Source: Jaenimonas drosophilae
Lineage: Eukaryota > Euglenozoa > Kinetoplastea > Trypanosomatida > Trypanosomatidae
Direction: 5' to 3'
Length of the DNA stretch: 64,000 nt
NCBI GenBank assembly: GCA_030849065.1
Contig: JASAON010001588.1
Span: 1-64,000 of the forward strand
A program made the translations under genes and the position numbers. Below, piece by piece: positions 48,741 through 57,997 of the stretch; positions within the stretch are counted from its first letter, which is position 1; the number at the start of each line of letters is the position of its first letter. The notes under the pieces were generated by a model. The model saw only the letters and a list, made by a program, of their open reading frames with translations, was not told the origin of the DNA and made no database searches.

Positions 48741-51700
48741 ATGCTCTTTACTACCCGTACTCCGGATCGCCGAACAGGGAGCATGGCGTCAACGCCACGG
48801 GCATCCCTCCCGCCACAGACTCGTGCCCTCACCCGCGCTTCCTCCTCCGTCCCTCGTTCTCGTGCAGCCTCGACGCCTCGTGGTGGCTCCACCACATCAG
48901 CTGCAGCCCGTCTTGCGTCCTTTTCCCGTACCCCACGACGCACCACGACAACCGCGCGGGTGCCAACAAAGAAGGCCTCCGATTCATTCCGCTGGGCGTT
49001 GGCCACCCACTGTCGCGTGCCAGGAACGCTGCGTTGCGCAACCGCCGTTACGGTGCCAACATGCGCACGTGAAACCAATTCGCCTCCGCAGAGCTCGGCT
49101 CATCATGACCATGGCGATGCTGGTAAATTAGGATTGGAAGGAGGTGGGAAGGGCTCTGCGCCATCATCACGCGCACCATCAGTCTGCTCCACCTCCACCC
49201 CTCGCATTCGCTCACTCACCTCGGGCAGAAACACTCCCAACCGGTTAAGGCTCCCCGGTGGTGCGTCTGCCACGCGTGGGGCAGGTGTCGCGCCGAAGCA
49301 CCACGACGAAGACCTCTCCTTCCTTCATGCAAGCGGCCTGCATACAACCATGTGGGCAGTGAGCAACGAGGGGCGCATCGAAGTACGCAGCATGGCCGAT
49401 CTATCCTACATCCTCAATGTCATTGAGCGTCGTAGCAACACCTCTCTCCCAACCTGCTTGCTTCAAGTGGATCAACGCCATGTGGCGGTTGGCCACTCTG
49501 ACGGAAGCCTGCGCTATTTATCTGCCACCTCCATGGAGGAACTTGCTGCGGTGTCGGAGGCCCATGCTGGAAGCATAACATGCCTTCGCTCCCTGCGATG
49601 CCAGCGCTCGTCTGTGGCGGATGGCGCGGCGATGGGCAGCAACCGCTCACGCGCGCCTATCGCGCCAGAGTTCTTCACGATGCTTCTAACTTCCTCCCTC
49701 GATGGTCGCATTGGTCGATGGGATGCCAGTCGCGGTCTTCTCTGCCTCGGCTACATCCAATCCAGCATGCCGAGCCCATCCAGCCGTACGCGTGGAATCA
49801 CGTGCATGGCCGTGACTGACAATGGCATGTATGTTGTGTGTGGGCGTGAGGATGGCTCGCTGCACCTGTGGCCCGTGAAGGAGGAGGAACCTGTGGTGGA
49901 GCTCGATGCAGAAGCCAAGGCTGCTCTCACGGCTCAGGCGAGTGGCGGCACCGCCAATGGGCGTTGGGCAGCCACCCTATCCTCCAAGAATGGGGCTGGC
50001 ACGGCAACCGCTCCAACCACTCCTGTTCGCGGTCCCAGCTCCAACGTAGCGACCGTCTCTGGTCTTCGCACACCCACGATGCTCCAGCGGATGCCTGGTG
50101 CTCAGCTGTTGCGCGGTAGTAGCCCAAGCATTGCCATGGACGACGACGACGACGAAGACGATGAGCCACAGCCTGTTCCGCAGCCCTACAGCCGACATCC
50201 CCTTCCGCCTCCCCTCAATGTGGGAGGAGCCCGTCCATCCCCCTCCACCACAGGTGCCCGATTGAATGTCGGAGCAACCGATCACATGACGCCCACCCGA
50301 GCACGCCAGCCGTGGATGTCCGCCACCGCAGACATGGTGGGAGGGCAGCCATCCAGGCCGCCGCGTTCATCCACCCCGGGGCTGGTGAGCCTGGATCGAT
50401 CCAGTCTTGGCGCAGCACGGGTCACCTCCCTCGGTGGCTTTCGTCCCCCGCCATCACCCACGATGGATGATCTCAAGTCCTCCATCAAGAACAAGACCCC
50501 CAAGGCCCGCACCTCGTCTGCGGTAACAACAACACGGCGGACCTTCGCTGCGTCAACCCCATCCACCCCAAATGCCCGCGGGAGGAGCGGTTCTCGTGCA
50601 GGGAGTGTGGCGGCACATGGCATGGCGACCCCTACGCGACAACGGAGGACAAGCCAGGGCCGTGGCGCAACACCAACCCCGCTGCGCGGCAAGTCTGCCG
50701 TGAAGGCCAAGAAACCAGCTCGTGCGCAGATGAGTGCGGAGCAAATCAGTGAAACCGTTGGCCGTGTGAGTGCCTTCACGCAGAGCTACGTCTGCCGCGT
50801 CGTTCAGACTTCACGGGGCCGTCGTCTGACCACCCTGCATCTTGGGACTGAGCAGGAGGCCTTCACGCACTTCAGTTGGCCCATCGAAGGAGCCCACAAG
50901 GCTGTTGGTGGTGTCACTGGTGTGGCCGTAGTTGCTGACCGCCTTCTCATTTCCGTCGGCCGCGATGCAGCAGCAAAGGTGTACGCCCTCCCATCGGGGA
51001 CGTACCGCCGAACGCTGCGTTCCGATCGACGACTTCCCCTCACCGCAATCATGGTGGACGAGGCCCGACATCGAGTATTAACGGGTAGCTCCGATGGTGC
51101 CCTGGCAATCTATGATCTGCTGGACCCGGAGATGTCGCTATTGCAACACGTGCAGTCGGGCTTAGGAGTCTCCACCTTCTTTGCCCCACTTCCTCACGCC
51201 ACGATGAATCGCTTCTTGGTGCTCCATGCTCCTACCTACTTCACCACAGAAGACGAAGTGGCCCTGATGACAGAAATGCAGCCGATTGAGAGCTCGTCCG
51301 GCAAAGATGATTCCAGCATGCTCATTCCGTATTCCACCTCTGCTACACGGGGGGAGAAGCGGAAAGGTGACGCTGGACCGCAACGCAGGAGCGGGCCCAA
51401 GGCGATTCCAAAGATGCTGATGACGTCCGTCGTGCAGTTCGATGCTCGCGGCCCACAGGGAAGTGCGGTGAAGGGGAGCGAGCCCCTGGGCCAACCAACG
51501 TCAGCGGAGCAGAGCAATGCATTGAAGCTCGCCACCCTGCAACTGGAGTCTCTTGCAAACCGTCAACTCATTCACCACGCGCGGCGGATGGGCACAAACG
51601 AAGACGTTCATGATGTGCGGGAGCTGCGCAAGGCATCCTTGCTGATGCAACGTTGCCATCACCGGGCCTTTGGCCTTCGATGCTTCTTCCGCTGGCAACG

Positions 51701-54700
51701 TTGGGCAGCGAGGCGGACCAAGCTTTTAGAACGGCTCACGGCGGTCGAGTTTCTTCGTGATACCGCCCATGAAGCTGTCATTCACTCCTACTTTGGTAAG
51801 TGGCAGCAGTTTCACCGCGAGCGCCTGGCGGAGAAGTGGAGGGCAAAGATACAGGGCATCCACGGCCGTGGTGATGCAACACCGAGTAGCCGCAACCTTG
51901 GCGCCATGACGACGTCTTCCCATAGCATCTCGGTTCTAACGGTGGACCAAGCGCTATGCAATGCTCGTCGAACTAAGTTGTGGCACGTTGCCAGCTTCCT
52001 CAACCTCAAGCGAAACACAGAACAGCTTCGATGTGCCTTTCAGACGTGGTCGACGGGAGTACGTGCGAAGATACTACGTGAGCGACGAGAGATGGCCTTC
52101 AATCGCCTCCTCCTGCTTCTGAGCGGGAACCACTACAATACTTCCACCTTGGCGGTGGAGTACTTTGCCCGCCACTCGGTTAAGGCGTCGAGGATGACCC
52201 GCGCACTGTGGCTGCTCACTTTGCCCGAATCACATGGCAAGCTGGGACCTCAGCAGGAGCTGCTCTGCCGGCGATACCTCCACTTGTGGCGAAGGTGGAC
52301 GGAGGAGCGACGGCGAGAGGAGATGGCAGCCTCAAGCTGGAACCTTGTGATGCCACTCTCGGCAACCCTCGTGCGAACGGAAGAAATCCGGCGCCGGTAC
52401 TATCTTAAGTGGCTCACTCACGCCTGTTTTGTGGTGAAGGGGTCGCGCATTGAGGAAGAGGCACATACCCTCTCGCGGGAATGGCTGAGCCTGCAGAATG
52501 CCGCCGACAACCCGTGCAGCTTCCAGGAGCTCCAGCGCGAGGAGGAGGAGCACCAGCTGGTTCTGATTCAGCTAGGCGATGACCTGGAGGCAGCCGAAGC
52601 TCAGGAGCGGCACTACCAACATGAGCTGAAGTCACTGCAGGTGAGCCACGCACTACGCATTCTTCTGGGCGGCTATAGTGGCTCATTGGTGTCTTCGGGG
52701 GAGGATGGCACGTCAGCCTACATGGGTGGGGGAGGCGGTTACGACAGCACCCCACGCCGTCATCACCAGCGCCTCACCTCTGGCGGGTCGTCCCCCTGCA
52801 GCTCCGTCAGCAACTTCCGACCCTTGCGCCAGGCGCTGATGGTGGACGCCGATGACGACTTCCGAAGTGGGCCGAGTGTGGCAACAGGGAATGGGCTCGC
52901 GAGTCTTCGTTTCGACCCAAGTCAGGTCGTGGCCGCCCTGCGGGTGCTGAAGGCCTACACCCTCAACTTTGGACGGGAGGAGCGACCCTTCGCAACGGCC
53001 CACGCCCTTGCCCTGAAGCTGCCCATCCCTGAGCCCATTGGGGGAGAAGTGGCGGAGCTCAACAACTCTCAGGGATCGGTAAGTCTCATGTCAGGAGGAG
53101 GTGCTCGTCCCAGTGCGGGGAGCATTCATCCACGTGTTCGCTCGACGGGTAGCTGGAGCGTCACCATGACGAGCGGTGCCGCTGCAGCACCACATTCTGC
53201 CTTTCCCACCTCCGCAGCGGCTGCTGCTTTGGGGAGAGGCCGTGGAAGCACCGGGCGAAGCTCAGGGAACGCACCATCATCCGCCACGGCGGCGACCTTG
53301 TCACCGGCGGCGATGTGGTCCTCTGCTCCTGCAGAGCGCAGCTACGCCTCGCTCGCCGACGCCTTTGATGCGACGGTGCAGCAGCTCCTGCAAGGATTGG
53401 CCGATGCCGCGCGGGAAGCAGGACTGGAACTGGATGACTGCATTTTGCGCCTATCCGAGGCGGTGGTGGCATCTCACGTGGGCACCTCAACGGTGGAAGG
53501 GGGCGATGGCCGAACAACGCCGACACGTTCAACGCGGTCATCCCGACCTCGTCCGGTGACAGAGTGGATGACGAGTGAGGCGATGGATTGCAACCAGACT
53601 CTGCCCCAGCCACGTCAGCTACTTCCTGCTGCCTACGCCACAAGCGTGGAGAGTGACGCCCATCGACGTCCGCCCTCCGCCGACTCTGCTGTGGTAGACC
53701 CCAGCTCCTCCATCCCTTCATGGGTGCGGCAGTTTTCCCCCAAAGTACGCAAAGACCTCCTGCCCCTCGTCGCGCGGCTTGTCACCCTGGCCGACAGCTA
53801 CACAGCCCACAGTGAAGCAACCTTGGAGTCGAGTGGGGGTACCATTTCTACGCGCGGAGCGGCCAGCGTGCGCCCGTTGCCCCTCGTCTGTCTCTGCGGA
53901 GAGCGGTGGGCACAGGAGCTGCTACGCTACGCCCCCGTCTTGCTGTTGGTACTCTCTCCAAAGGTGTGGACGAGGCAGTTGTACTTGCAGCGCCTGCAGC
54001 AGCTCGCTGACACAAGCGTTCAAGAGGATGACCGCTGTAGCTCTATTCCTGATGCGTCCTTCCGCACACGCTCCATTGCGAGTGATGGCCCCACACGCCC
54101 GGGGAACATGAACCACTATGAATGGGATACCCCAGCCGACTTCCGACCCTCTCCCGCCGCCAACCGTCCGACCCCACGGCGCCTCTCCTCTGAGCTGCTT
54201 CAGCGACCAGCCTCCATGAGCGTGCTACACCAGATCGATGAGCGTGAGTCCTCTCTCGGGGTGACGAGCCAGGCATCCTACCACATTCCTCCTCCACCCG
54301 CGCCGCAGTGGCCGGAGCACTTGCCCCCGCCTACCTTCTCTGGTGGGGGCAATCCCATCCACCCCCATCATCATCATCATCGTACCATGTACTCCTACTC
54401 CAAGCCCGGCAGCGTTCAGGTGGAGGATGACGTGGATGATGATCGCTCAGTGAAGTCCATGTCAGTGCGCTCGTTTTCGGTGGCAAGCACTGGGGGTTCC
54501 ATGTCCGTCACCCCACGCTCAATGACCCCGGGAGGAACCATCAGCCGCCCATACCTCGGCTTCCGTGTGAGCGTGAGCAGGGATGGGGGCGGCCGCTCCG
54601 TCATCAGCATCAAGGAAATCGCCGGATCCTTCTTGAACGCGGAGGGGAAGGAGGCAGAGGGGCCTGCGGCGGCAGCAAATCTGCGTGTGGGTGACCATCT

Positions 54701-54854
54701 TCACCGCTTTGCTGGCTACGCCGTGACGGACCTCGCCGCCTTCAACGCCATTGTGACGCGTCACGTTCGACCTGGAGTAGAACTTCCCATGGTCATCATC
54801 CGTGACGGTGAATCGATTCCACTAACCATTCGTGTTGGGCAGCGTTTGGGTTGA
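48741..54854 (+). CDS. Giant WD40, Sfi1-like repeat and PDZ domain protein
   Basis: The 2,037-residue protein has a disordered Ser/Arg/Thr-rich N-terminus and two WD40 blocks, about 195-400 (LTSSLDGRIGRWDASRG) and about 700-810 (GSSDGALAIYDLLDP), split by a low-complexity insertion. At about 970-1235 there are repeated aromatic helices (FFRWQRWAARR, YFGKWQQFHRERL, AFQTWSTGVR, YLHLWRRW, YYLKWLTHAC) that resemble Sfi1 centrin-binding repeats. A coiled coil lies at about 1240-1300, then Ser/Gly/His-rich linkers. The C-terminal PDZ-like domain covers about 1937-2037 (LGFRVSVSRDGG to the last residue). The combination suggests a scaffold at the basal body or cytoskeleton. I recognise no named orthologue. 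The start at 48741 is the first ATG for 616 nt; an in-frame ATG at 48783, five bases after an AG, is an alternative. Confidence 0.75.
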   Translation: MLFTTRTPDRRTGSMASTPRASLPPQTRALTRASSSVPRSRAASTPRGGSTTSAAARLASFSRTPRRTTTTARVPTKKASDSFRWALATHCRVPGTLRCATAVTVPTCARETNSPPQSSAHHDHGDAGKLGLEGGGKGSAPSSRAPSVCSTSTPRIRSLTSGRNTPNRLRLPGGASATRGAGVAPKHHDEDLSFLHASGLHTTMWAVSNEGRIEVRSMADLSYILNVIERRSNTSLPTCLLQVDQRHVAVGHSDGSLRYLSATSMEELAAVSEAHAGSITCLRSLRCQRSSVADGAAMGSNRSRAPIAPEFFTMLLTSSLDGRIGRWDASRGLLCLGYIQSSMPSPSSRTRGITCMAVTDNGMYVVCGREDGSLHLWPVKEEEPVVELDAEAKAALTAQASGGTANGRWAATLSSKNGAGTATAPTTPVRGPSSNVATVSGLRTPTMLQRMPGAQLLRGSSPSIAMDDDDDEDDEPQPVPQPYSRHPLPPPLNVGGARPSPSTTGARLNVGATDHMTPTRARQPWMSATADMVGGQPSRPPRSSTPGLVSLDRSSLGAARVTSLGGFRPPPSPTMDDLKSSIKNKTPKARTSSAVTTTRRTFAASTPSTPNARGRSGSRAGSVAAHGMATPTRQRRTSQGRGATPTPLRGKSAVKAKKPARAQMSAEQISETVGRVSAFTQSYVCRVVQTSRGRRLTTLHLGTEQEAFTHFSWPIEGAHKAVGGVTGVAVVADRLLISVGRDAAAKVYALPSGTYRRTLRSDRRLPLTAIMVDEARHRVLTGSSDGALAIYDLLDPEMSLLQHVQSGLGVSTFFAPLPHATMNRFLVLHAPTYFTTEDEVALMTEMQPIESSSGKDDSSMLIPYSTSATRGEKRKGDAGPQRRSGPKAIPKMLMTSVVQFDARGPQGSAVKGSEPLGQPTSAEQSNALKLATLQLESLANRQLIHHARRMGTNEDVHDVRELRKASLLMQRCHHRAFGLRCFFRWQRWAARRTKLLERLTAVEFLRDTAHEAVIHSYFGKWQQFHRERLAEKWRAKIQGIHGRGDATPSSRNLGAMTTSSHSISVLTVDQALCNARRTKLWHVASFLNLKRNTEQLRCAFQTWSTGVRAKILRERREMAFNRLLLLLSGNHYNTSTLAVEYFARHSVKASRMTRALWLLTLPESHGKLGPQQELLCRRYLHLWRRWTEERRREEMAASSWNLVMPLSATLVRTEEIRRRYYLKWLTHACFVVKGSRIEEEAHTLSREWLSLQNAADNPCSFQELQREEEEHQLVLIQLGDDLEAAEAQERHYQHELKSLQVSHALRILLGGYSGSLVSSGEDGTSAYMGGGGGYDSTPRRHHQRLTSGGSSPCSSVSNFRPLRQALMVDADDDFRSGPSVATGNGLASLRFDPSQVVAALRVLKAYTLNFGREERPFATAHALALKLPIPEPIGGEVAELNNSQGSVSLMSGGGARPSAGSIHPRVRSTGSWSVTMTSGAAAAPHSAFPTSAAAAALGRGRGSTGRSSGNAPSSATAATLSPAAMWSSAPAERSYASLADAFDATVQQLLQGLADAAREAGLELDDCILRLSEAVVASHVGTSTVEGGDGRTTPTRSTRSSRPRPVTEWMTSEAMDCNQTLPQPRQLLPAAYATSVESDAHRRPPSADSAVVDPSSSIPSWVRQFSPKVRKDLLPLVARLVTLADSYTAHSEATLESSGGTISTRGAASVRPLPLVCLCGERWAQELLRYAPVLLLVLSPKVWTRQLYLQRLQQLADTSVQEDDRCSSIPDASFRTRSIASDGPTRPGNMNHYEWDTPADFRPSPAANRPTPRRLSSELLQRPASMSVLHQIDERESSLGVTSQASYHIPPPPAPQWPEHLPPPTFSGGGNPIHPHHHHHRTMYSYSKPGSVQVEDDVDDDRSVKSMSVRSFSVASTGGSMSVTPRSMTPGGTISRPYLGFRVSVSRDGGGRSVISIKEIAGSFLNAEGKEAEGPAAAANLRVGDHLHRFAGYAVTDLAAFNAIVTRHVRPGVELPMVIIRDGESIPLTIRVGQRLG

Positions 54855-55225
54855 TGCATGCAGGGCTACAGCCTGTACTTGCAGATACTCACTCCAACTC
54901 CTTCAGCCTTCGTGTTCGCTCGTCCCCCCTCCCCTCAATCTCCCCATCTTCCTCTTTGTTGAGGTACTGCCACACACATATGACGTCGAGATAACCATTC
55001 AGATGTGGATGTCAGCGGCATTCCCTCTCAATCAACTTAATACAAAATGATCGATCGCGTGCGTGCTTGTACGATGCGTTGTGAGCGTCTGCAAAGAACA
55101 ACACTGATGAATCTGTTTCCGTTGCTTTGTGGCCACGTGGCACACATGTACATGTATATCACTCTTGCCCTCCTCCCTCTTCCACGCCTTCACCATCTTA
55201 TGCTTTGTAGAATCCTCTTTCGATC
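54855..55225. other. Intergenic region before RPS13
   Basis: No gene is seen. The long C/T tract at 55161-55197 and AG at 55209-55210 precede RPS13. Confidence 0.55.
55161..55210 (+). promoter_or_regulatory. Trans-splice acceptor for RPS13
   Basis: A strongly pyrimidine-rich tract (ACTCTTGCCCTCCTCCCTCT and onward) ends in TTTGTAG at 55210. The leader is 15 nt, short as expected for a highly translated mRNA. Confidence 0.7.
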
Positions 55226-55672
55226 ATGGCTCGCATGTACGGAAACGGCCACGGTAAGGCCAGCTCTTCCCTGCCCTACCGCCGCACTCCCCCGTCCTGG
55301 CTCAAGGTGGCCACTCTCGACGTGGTGAAGATGGTCTGCGCCCTCTCCCGCAAGGGTGTGTCCCCCAGCCGCATTGGTATGCAGCTTCGTGACTCCATGG
55401 GTATTGCCCAGGTGAAGAACGTGACCGGCCGCAAGATCCTCCGCATCCTCAAGGCCAGCGGACTTGCCCCCGAGATCCCCGAGGACCTCTTCTGCCTTGT
55501 GGAGCGCGCCAAGCGCATGCGCAAGCACCTGAGCCTCAACACCACCGACCGCTCCACCAAGTACCGCCTCATCCTTGTCGAGTCCCGCATCCACCGTCTG
55601 GCCCGCTACTACAAGCGCGTCAAGCAGCTGCCCAGCTCCTGGAAGTACGACGCCGCCAATGCCTCTGAGTAA
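55226..55672 (+). CDS. RPS13: 40S ribosomal protein S13 (uS15)
   Basis: The 148-residue protein aligns end to end with eukaryotic RPS13 (about 151): MARMYGNGHGKASSSLPYRR at the start, VTGRKILRILKASGLAPEIP in the middle, and RLILVESRIHRLARYYK followed by LPSSWKY near the end. It binds 18S rRNA in the small subunit platform. Codons are strongly C/G-ending (CTC, AAG, CGC), more biased than in the neighbours, which fits high expression. No second copy is present in the window. Confidence 0.98.
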   Translation: MARMYGNGHGKASSSLPYRRTPPSWLKVATLDVVKMVCALSRKGVSPSRIGMQLRDSMGIAQVKNVTGRKILRILKASGLAPEIPEDLFCLVERAKRMRKHLSLNTTDRSTKYRLILVESRIHRLARYYKRVKQLPSSWKYDAANASE

Positions 55673-56065
55673 GGCTACGCCTTCCATGATGGAAATGAAA
55701 GTGATTCTACGATAACACTGGTTCGTTGATTTCGTCCTAACAAAACAACTTTTCGCCGATGATGAGTCATGTGCTCCGAGTGAGTACTTGAGAGGGGGGG
55801 GGGGAGAAGCAGGGAGACGACTTGTTTGTGTCCCCCCTCCTTCCACGATGATGATGATTACTATTTTTGTGTGTGATACGTGTTCCGCAATCTCTCCTTC
55901 TTGTCGTTCTTGTTGTGTGTGGTAGTGCCCACGGTGTCGTAGTCGGTCGAGTGCGGGGATATCTCACCTCAACATACATTGACCTACCGGACGACTCATT
56001 CTATTGGTGTTAGTGGTAGGTGTCTCTCCTTCCAATCTACGTGGCAGATAGTACTTCAGTCCATC
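55673..56065. other. Intergenic region before SEC22
   Basis: No gene is seen. There is a G run at 55794-55804. The C/T tract at 56021-56039 and AG at 56046-56047 precede the SEC22-like gene. Confidence 0.55.
56021..56047 (+). promoter_or_regulatory. Trans-splice acceptor for SEC22
   Basis: TGTCTCTCCTTCCAATCTAC is followed by AG at 56046-56047; a second AG at 56058-56059 is possible. Both leave a leader below 20 nt without ATG. Confidence 0.5.
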
Positions 56066-56845
56066 ATGGCATCCAATGGGTGCTTTATTGCGGTGCTCAT
56101 CGCACGAACACATGATCACGTGCCGCTGTGTAGCTACACCGATGAAAACTACAAAAACTCCGCTGCTGTGCGCCAGCAGCAGCAGCGTATTCTGGAACGC
56201 ATGGAGACTCCAGCGAGTAGGACGGAAAAAAGCAACGGCAGCCACTACCAAAGCTTTGATCACAAGGACTGCATCTACTTTGCCTTTCAGGATGCAGCGA
56301 CGGACCTCACCATTATCGTAGCCATGAACAAGCTTCTGTTACGTAACAGTGGAGATGTGGGTGGTATGAATAAGCTGGCGTGTGGCCTCATTGATGCCAT
56401 CTTTGCTGAGTTCATTGGAAAGTACAGTGTGGCGGAGTTTCGGGCAACGAACATTCGCCCCTTTCAGTTCATTCAGTTTGACACAACGCTGCAGAAGTGC
56501 ATCTCCCGAGTGGTTCAGCGGGATCGCAGTGGGGGTGACAGCATGGTCGTTGGTGCAGCAGGTGCCACGGGTGGACGACGGCAACAAGTGAACTCACAGC
56601 TCGATGCGGTGCGACAGGAGCTGACGGATGTGCATTTCGTGATGCGCAAAAACCTAGAAGACTTGTTTTCCCGTGGGGAGAAAATTGATACCATGAGTAA
56701 CTACTCCAGTCAGCTTGTGGAGCATAGCTCGCAGTACTACCGCAAGACGGTCCACATGAACCGCACCCGTCTGCTTCGTATGTATGGGCCACCTGCAGCG
56801 ATTGGCTTCTTCCTGCTCATCTTCTTCTACTTCTACCTGTTCTGA
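56066..56845 (+). CDS. SEC22: SEC22-like longin R-SNARE
   Basis: The 259-residue protein starts MASNGCFIAVLIARTHDHVP, the beta-strand opening of a longin domain (about 1-125). A Gly-rich linker precedes the R-SNARE motif at about 178-232: QLDAVRQELTDVHFVMRKNL then LFSRGEKID, with the zero-layer Arg near 203, and SQYYRKTVHMN, which matches SEC22 better than VAMP7. A C-terminal membrane anchor (IGFFLLIFFYFYLF) ends the protein. SEC22 drives fusion in ER-Golgi traffic in both directions. It is about 45 residues longer than usual because of the linker and a longin insert. The frame extends upstream to a TTG at 55979, but the first ATG after the acceptor is 56066. Confidence 0.88.
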   Translation: MASNGCFIAVLIARTHDHVPLCSYTDENYKNSAAVRQQQQRILERMETPASRTEKSNGSHYQSFDHKDCIYFAFQDAATDLTIIVAMNKLLLRNSGDVGGMNKLACGLIDAIFAEFIGKYSVAEFRATNIRPFQFIQFDTTLQKCISRVVQRDRSGGDSMVVGAAGATGGRRQQVNSQLDAVRQELTDVHFVMRKNLEDLFSRGEKIDTMSNYSSQLVEHSSQYYRKTVHMNRTRLLRMYGPPAAIGFFLLIFFYFYLF

Positions 56846-57252
56846 TGGAGTGGAAGCAGGACGACGGAGCTCTGCACATGTGCCGTGATGCCAGCTGCTT
56901 CAAGGTTGCTCATCTCAGTGGGGCACGCTACTCTGTCACTTTCTTCCACCACGTGTATGCAGGAGAGTGGTAGGGTGAGCGCCCAGACGCATGGTTGGAG
57001 TGCAAAACATCTTCTACTCAATGCGATGACTTCCACTGAGCTTCGCCAGGCCGAACGGTATTTAATCTGTTGCTCATCTGTGATGTGTACGCTTGTGATG
57101 AAGTACTTTGTGTTGAGAGGTAACGCATCATGCCATTCATGTTACTCTTCGGTTTTTTTAATCTCCTGTCTTGAATAGATTTGTGTGGGTTCACTCTCCA
57201 ATAGCGGCATACATCTTACCCTACTACCTTTGCGCTTTGTATCTCACCAACC
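56846..57252. other. Intergenic region before UMP1/POMP
   Basis: No gene is seen. The T-rich tract at 57142-57170 and AG at 57177-57178 form the acceptor; no ATG follows until 57253. Confidence 0.55.
57142..57178 (+). promoter_or_regulatory. Trans-splice acceptor for UMP1/POMP
   Basis: The tract CTCTTCGGTTTTTTTAATCT and onward leads to AG at 57177-57178, 74 nt before the ATG. Confidence 0.6.
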
Positions 57253-57636
57253 ATGGCTCAGCTTGGTTCAGATTTGCGGCTTCCTTCCGCGCAAGTGCAC
57301 GAGGAGCACCTGATGCATCCATGTGAATTCATTCAGCGTAGTGGTCACCAACAGGAGGAGGCTCTGCGCTACCACCGCATCCGCACGACCCACGGTCTCG
57401 GAGCTGCATCTGCTGTAGGATTGGCAGAGGCTACGCTCTTAGGTGGTCAGCGGCTCGGTGCAATGCCTTCGAGTAACGTCCTCTACCACTCCTACCGTGG
57501 CACCTTGACGGAGATCTACCCTGAAGACCTCTACGGACGTGCGGAGGACAACCCGTTCGTGCAGCCATCCTCCCGCGCATTAGCTGAGAAGGCCGTGTAT
57601 GGCCGTGAGCTCACCGTCAAGAACGTCTGCCTGTAG
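57253..57636 (+). CDS. UMP1: Proteasome maturation factor UMP1/POMP
   Basis: The 127-residue protein matches the C-terminal two thirds of UMP1/POMP. HPCEFIQRSGHQQEEALRYH aligns with the human HPLE... segment, RIRTTHGLGAASAVGLAEA with the LRNIQGLFAPLKLQMEFKA line, then GAMPSSNVLYHSYRG and EIYPEDLYG with the SSSNLSLDVLRG and FEDIL lines. UMP1 binds half-proteasomes during 20S core assembly and is the first substrate degraded. Length is close to the family (about 140). The identification rests on the order of short motifs rather than high identity. Confidence 0.8.
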   Translation: MAQLGSDLRLPSAQVHEEHLMHPCEFIQRSGHQQEEALRYHRIRTTHGLGAASAVGLAEATLLGGQRLGAMPSSNVLYHSYRGTLTEIYPEDLYGRAEDNPFVQPSSRALAEKAVYGRELTVKNVCL

Positions 57637-57811
57637 TGTAGGTGGTGAACGCACCAAGTCCATCCAGCTGATGGCTGAGGTATGTGCCAAGGTACTTCGT
57701 TTCGATGAAGGTGGTTATTACGCATGAACGCGTCACCCCGTCTGCGTAGGCACAGGATGTTCCATGGACGTCCGAGGGCCGCTTATCACTTTTGTGTGAT
57801 GTGCCAGTGAA

Positions 57812-57864
57812 CTCTACTTGTTTCACCTCTTCTTCTTTCTGTTTATTCTCTTTTCTTCTTCAAG
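57812..57864 (+). promoter_or_regulatory. Trans-splice acceptor for RPC10
   Basis: A 50-nt tract of almost only C and T, ending TTCTTCTTCAAG, gives AG at 57863-57864. Confidence 0.7.
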
Positions 57865-57898
57865 CAGCGCGTGGAGGATATTGACGTAGACCCCCTAC

Positions 57899-57930
57899 GA
57901 ACCGCTCTTATAGTGCGGTTCATGTGCTGA
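57899..57930 (+). promoter_or_regulatory. Leader hairpin followed by minimal upstream ORF
   Basis: GAACCGC (57899-57905) and GCGGTTC (57915-57921) pair across a 9-nt loop. Directly after the stem comes ATG TGC TGA (57922-57930), the only upstream ATG in this leader. Hairpin and Met-Cys ORF together could lower or tune translation of the polymerase subunit. Confidence 0.5.
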
Positions 57931-57997
57931 TCTTAAGGGTCTGCGTAGCATACTTCTGTTGTTGTACTCTACATCGAGGAAGGAGAAGGTCGTGTCA

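Larger units (their letters stand above)
57637..57997. other. Intergenic region and leader of RPC10
   Basis: The C/T tract 57812-57862 and AG at 57863-57864 form the acceptor. The 133-nt leader holds a 7-bp hairpin (57899-57921) that abuts a two-codon upstream ORF (57922-57930). No other gene is seen. Confidence 0.6.
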
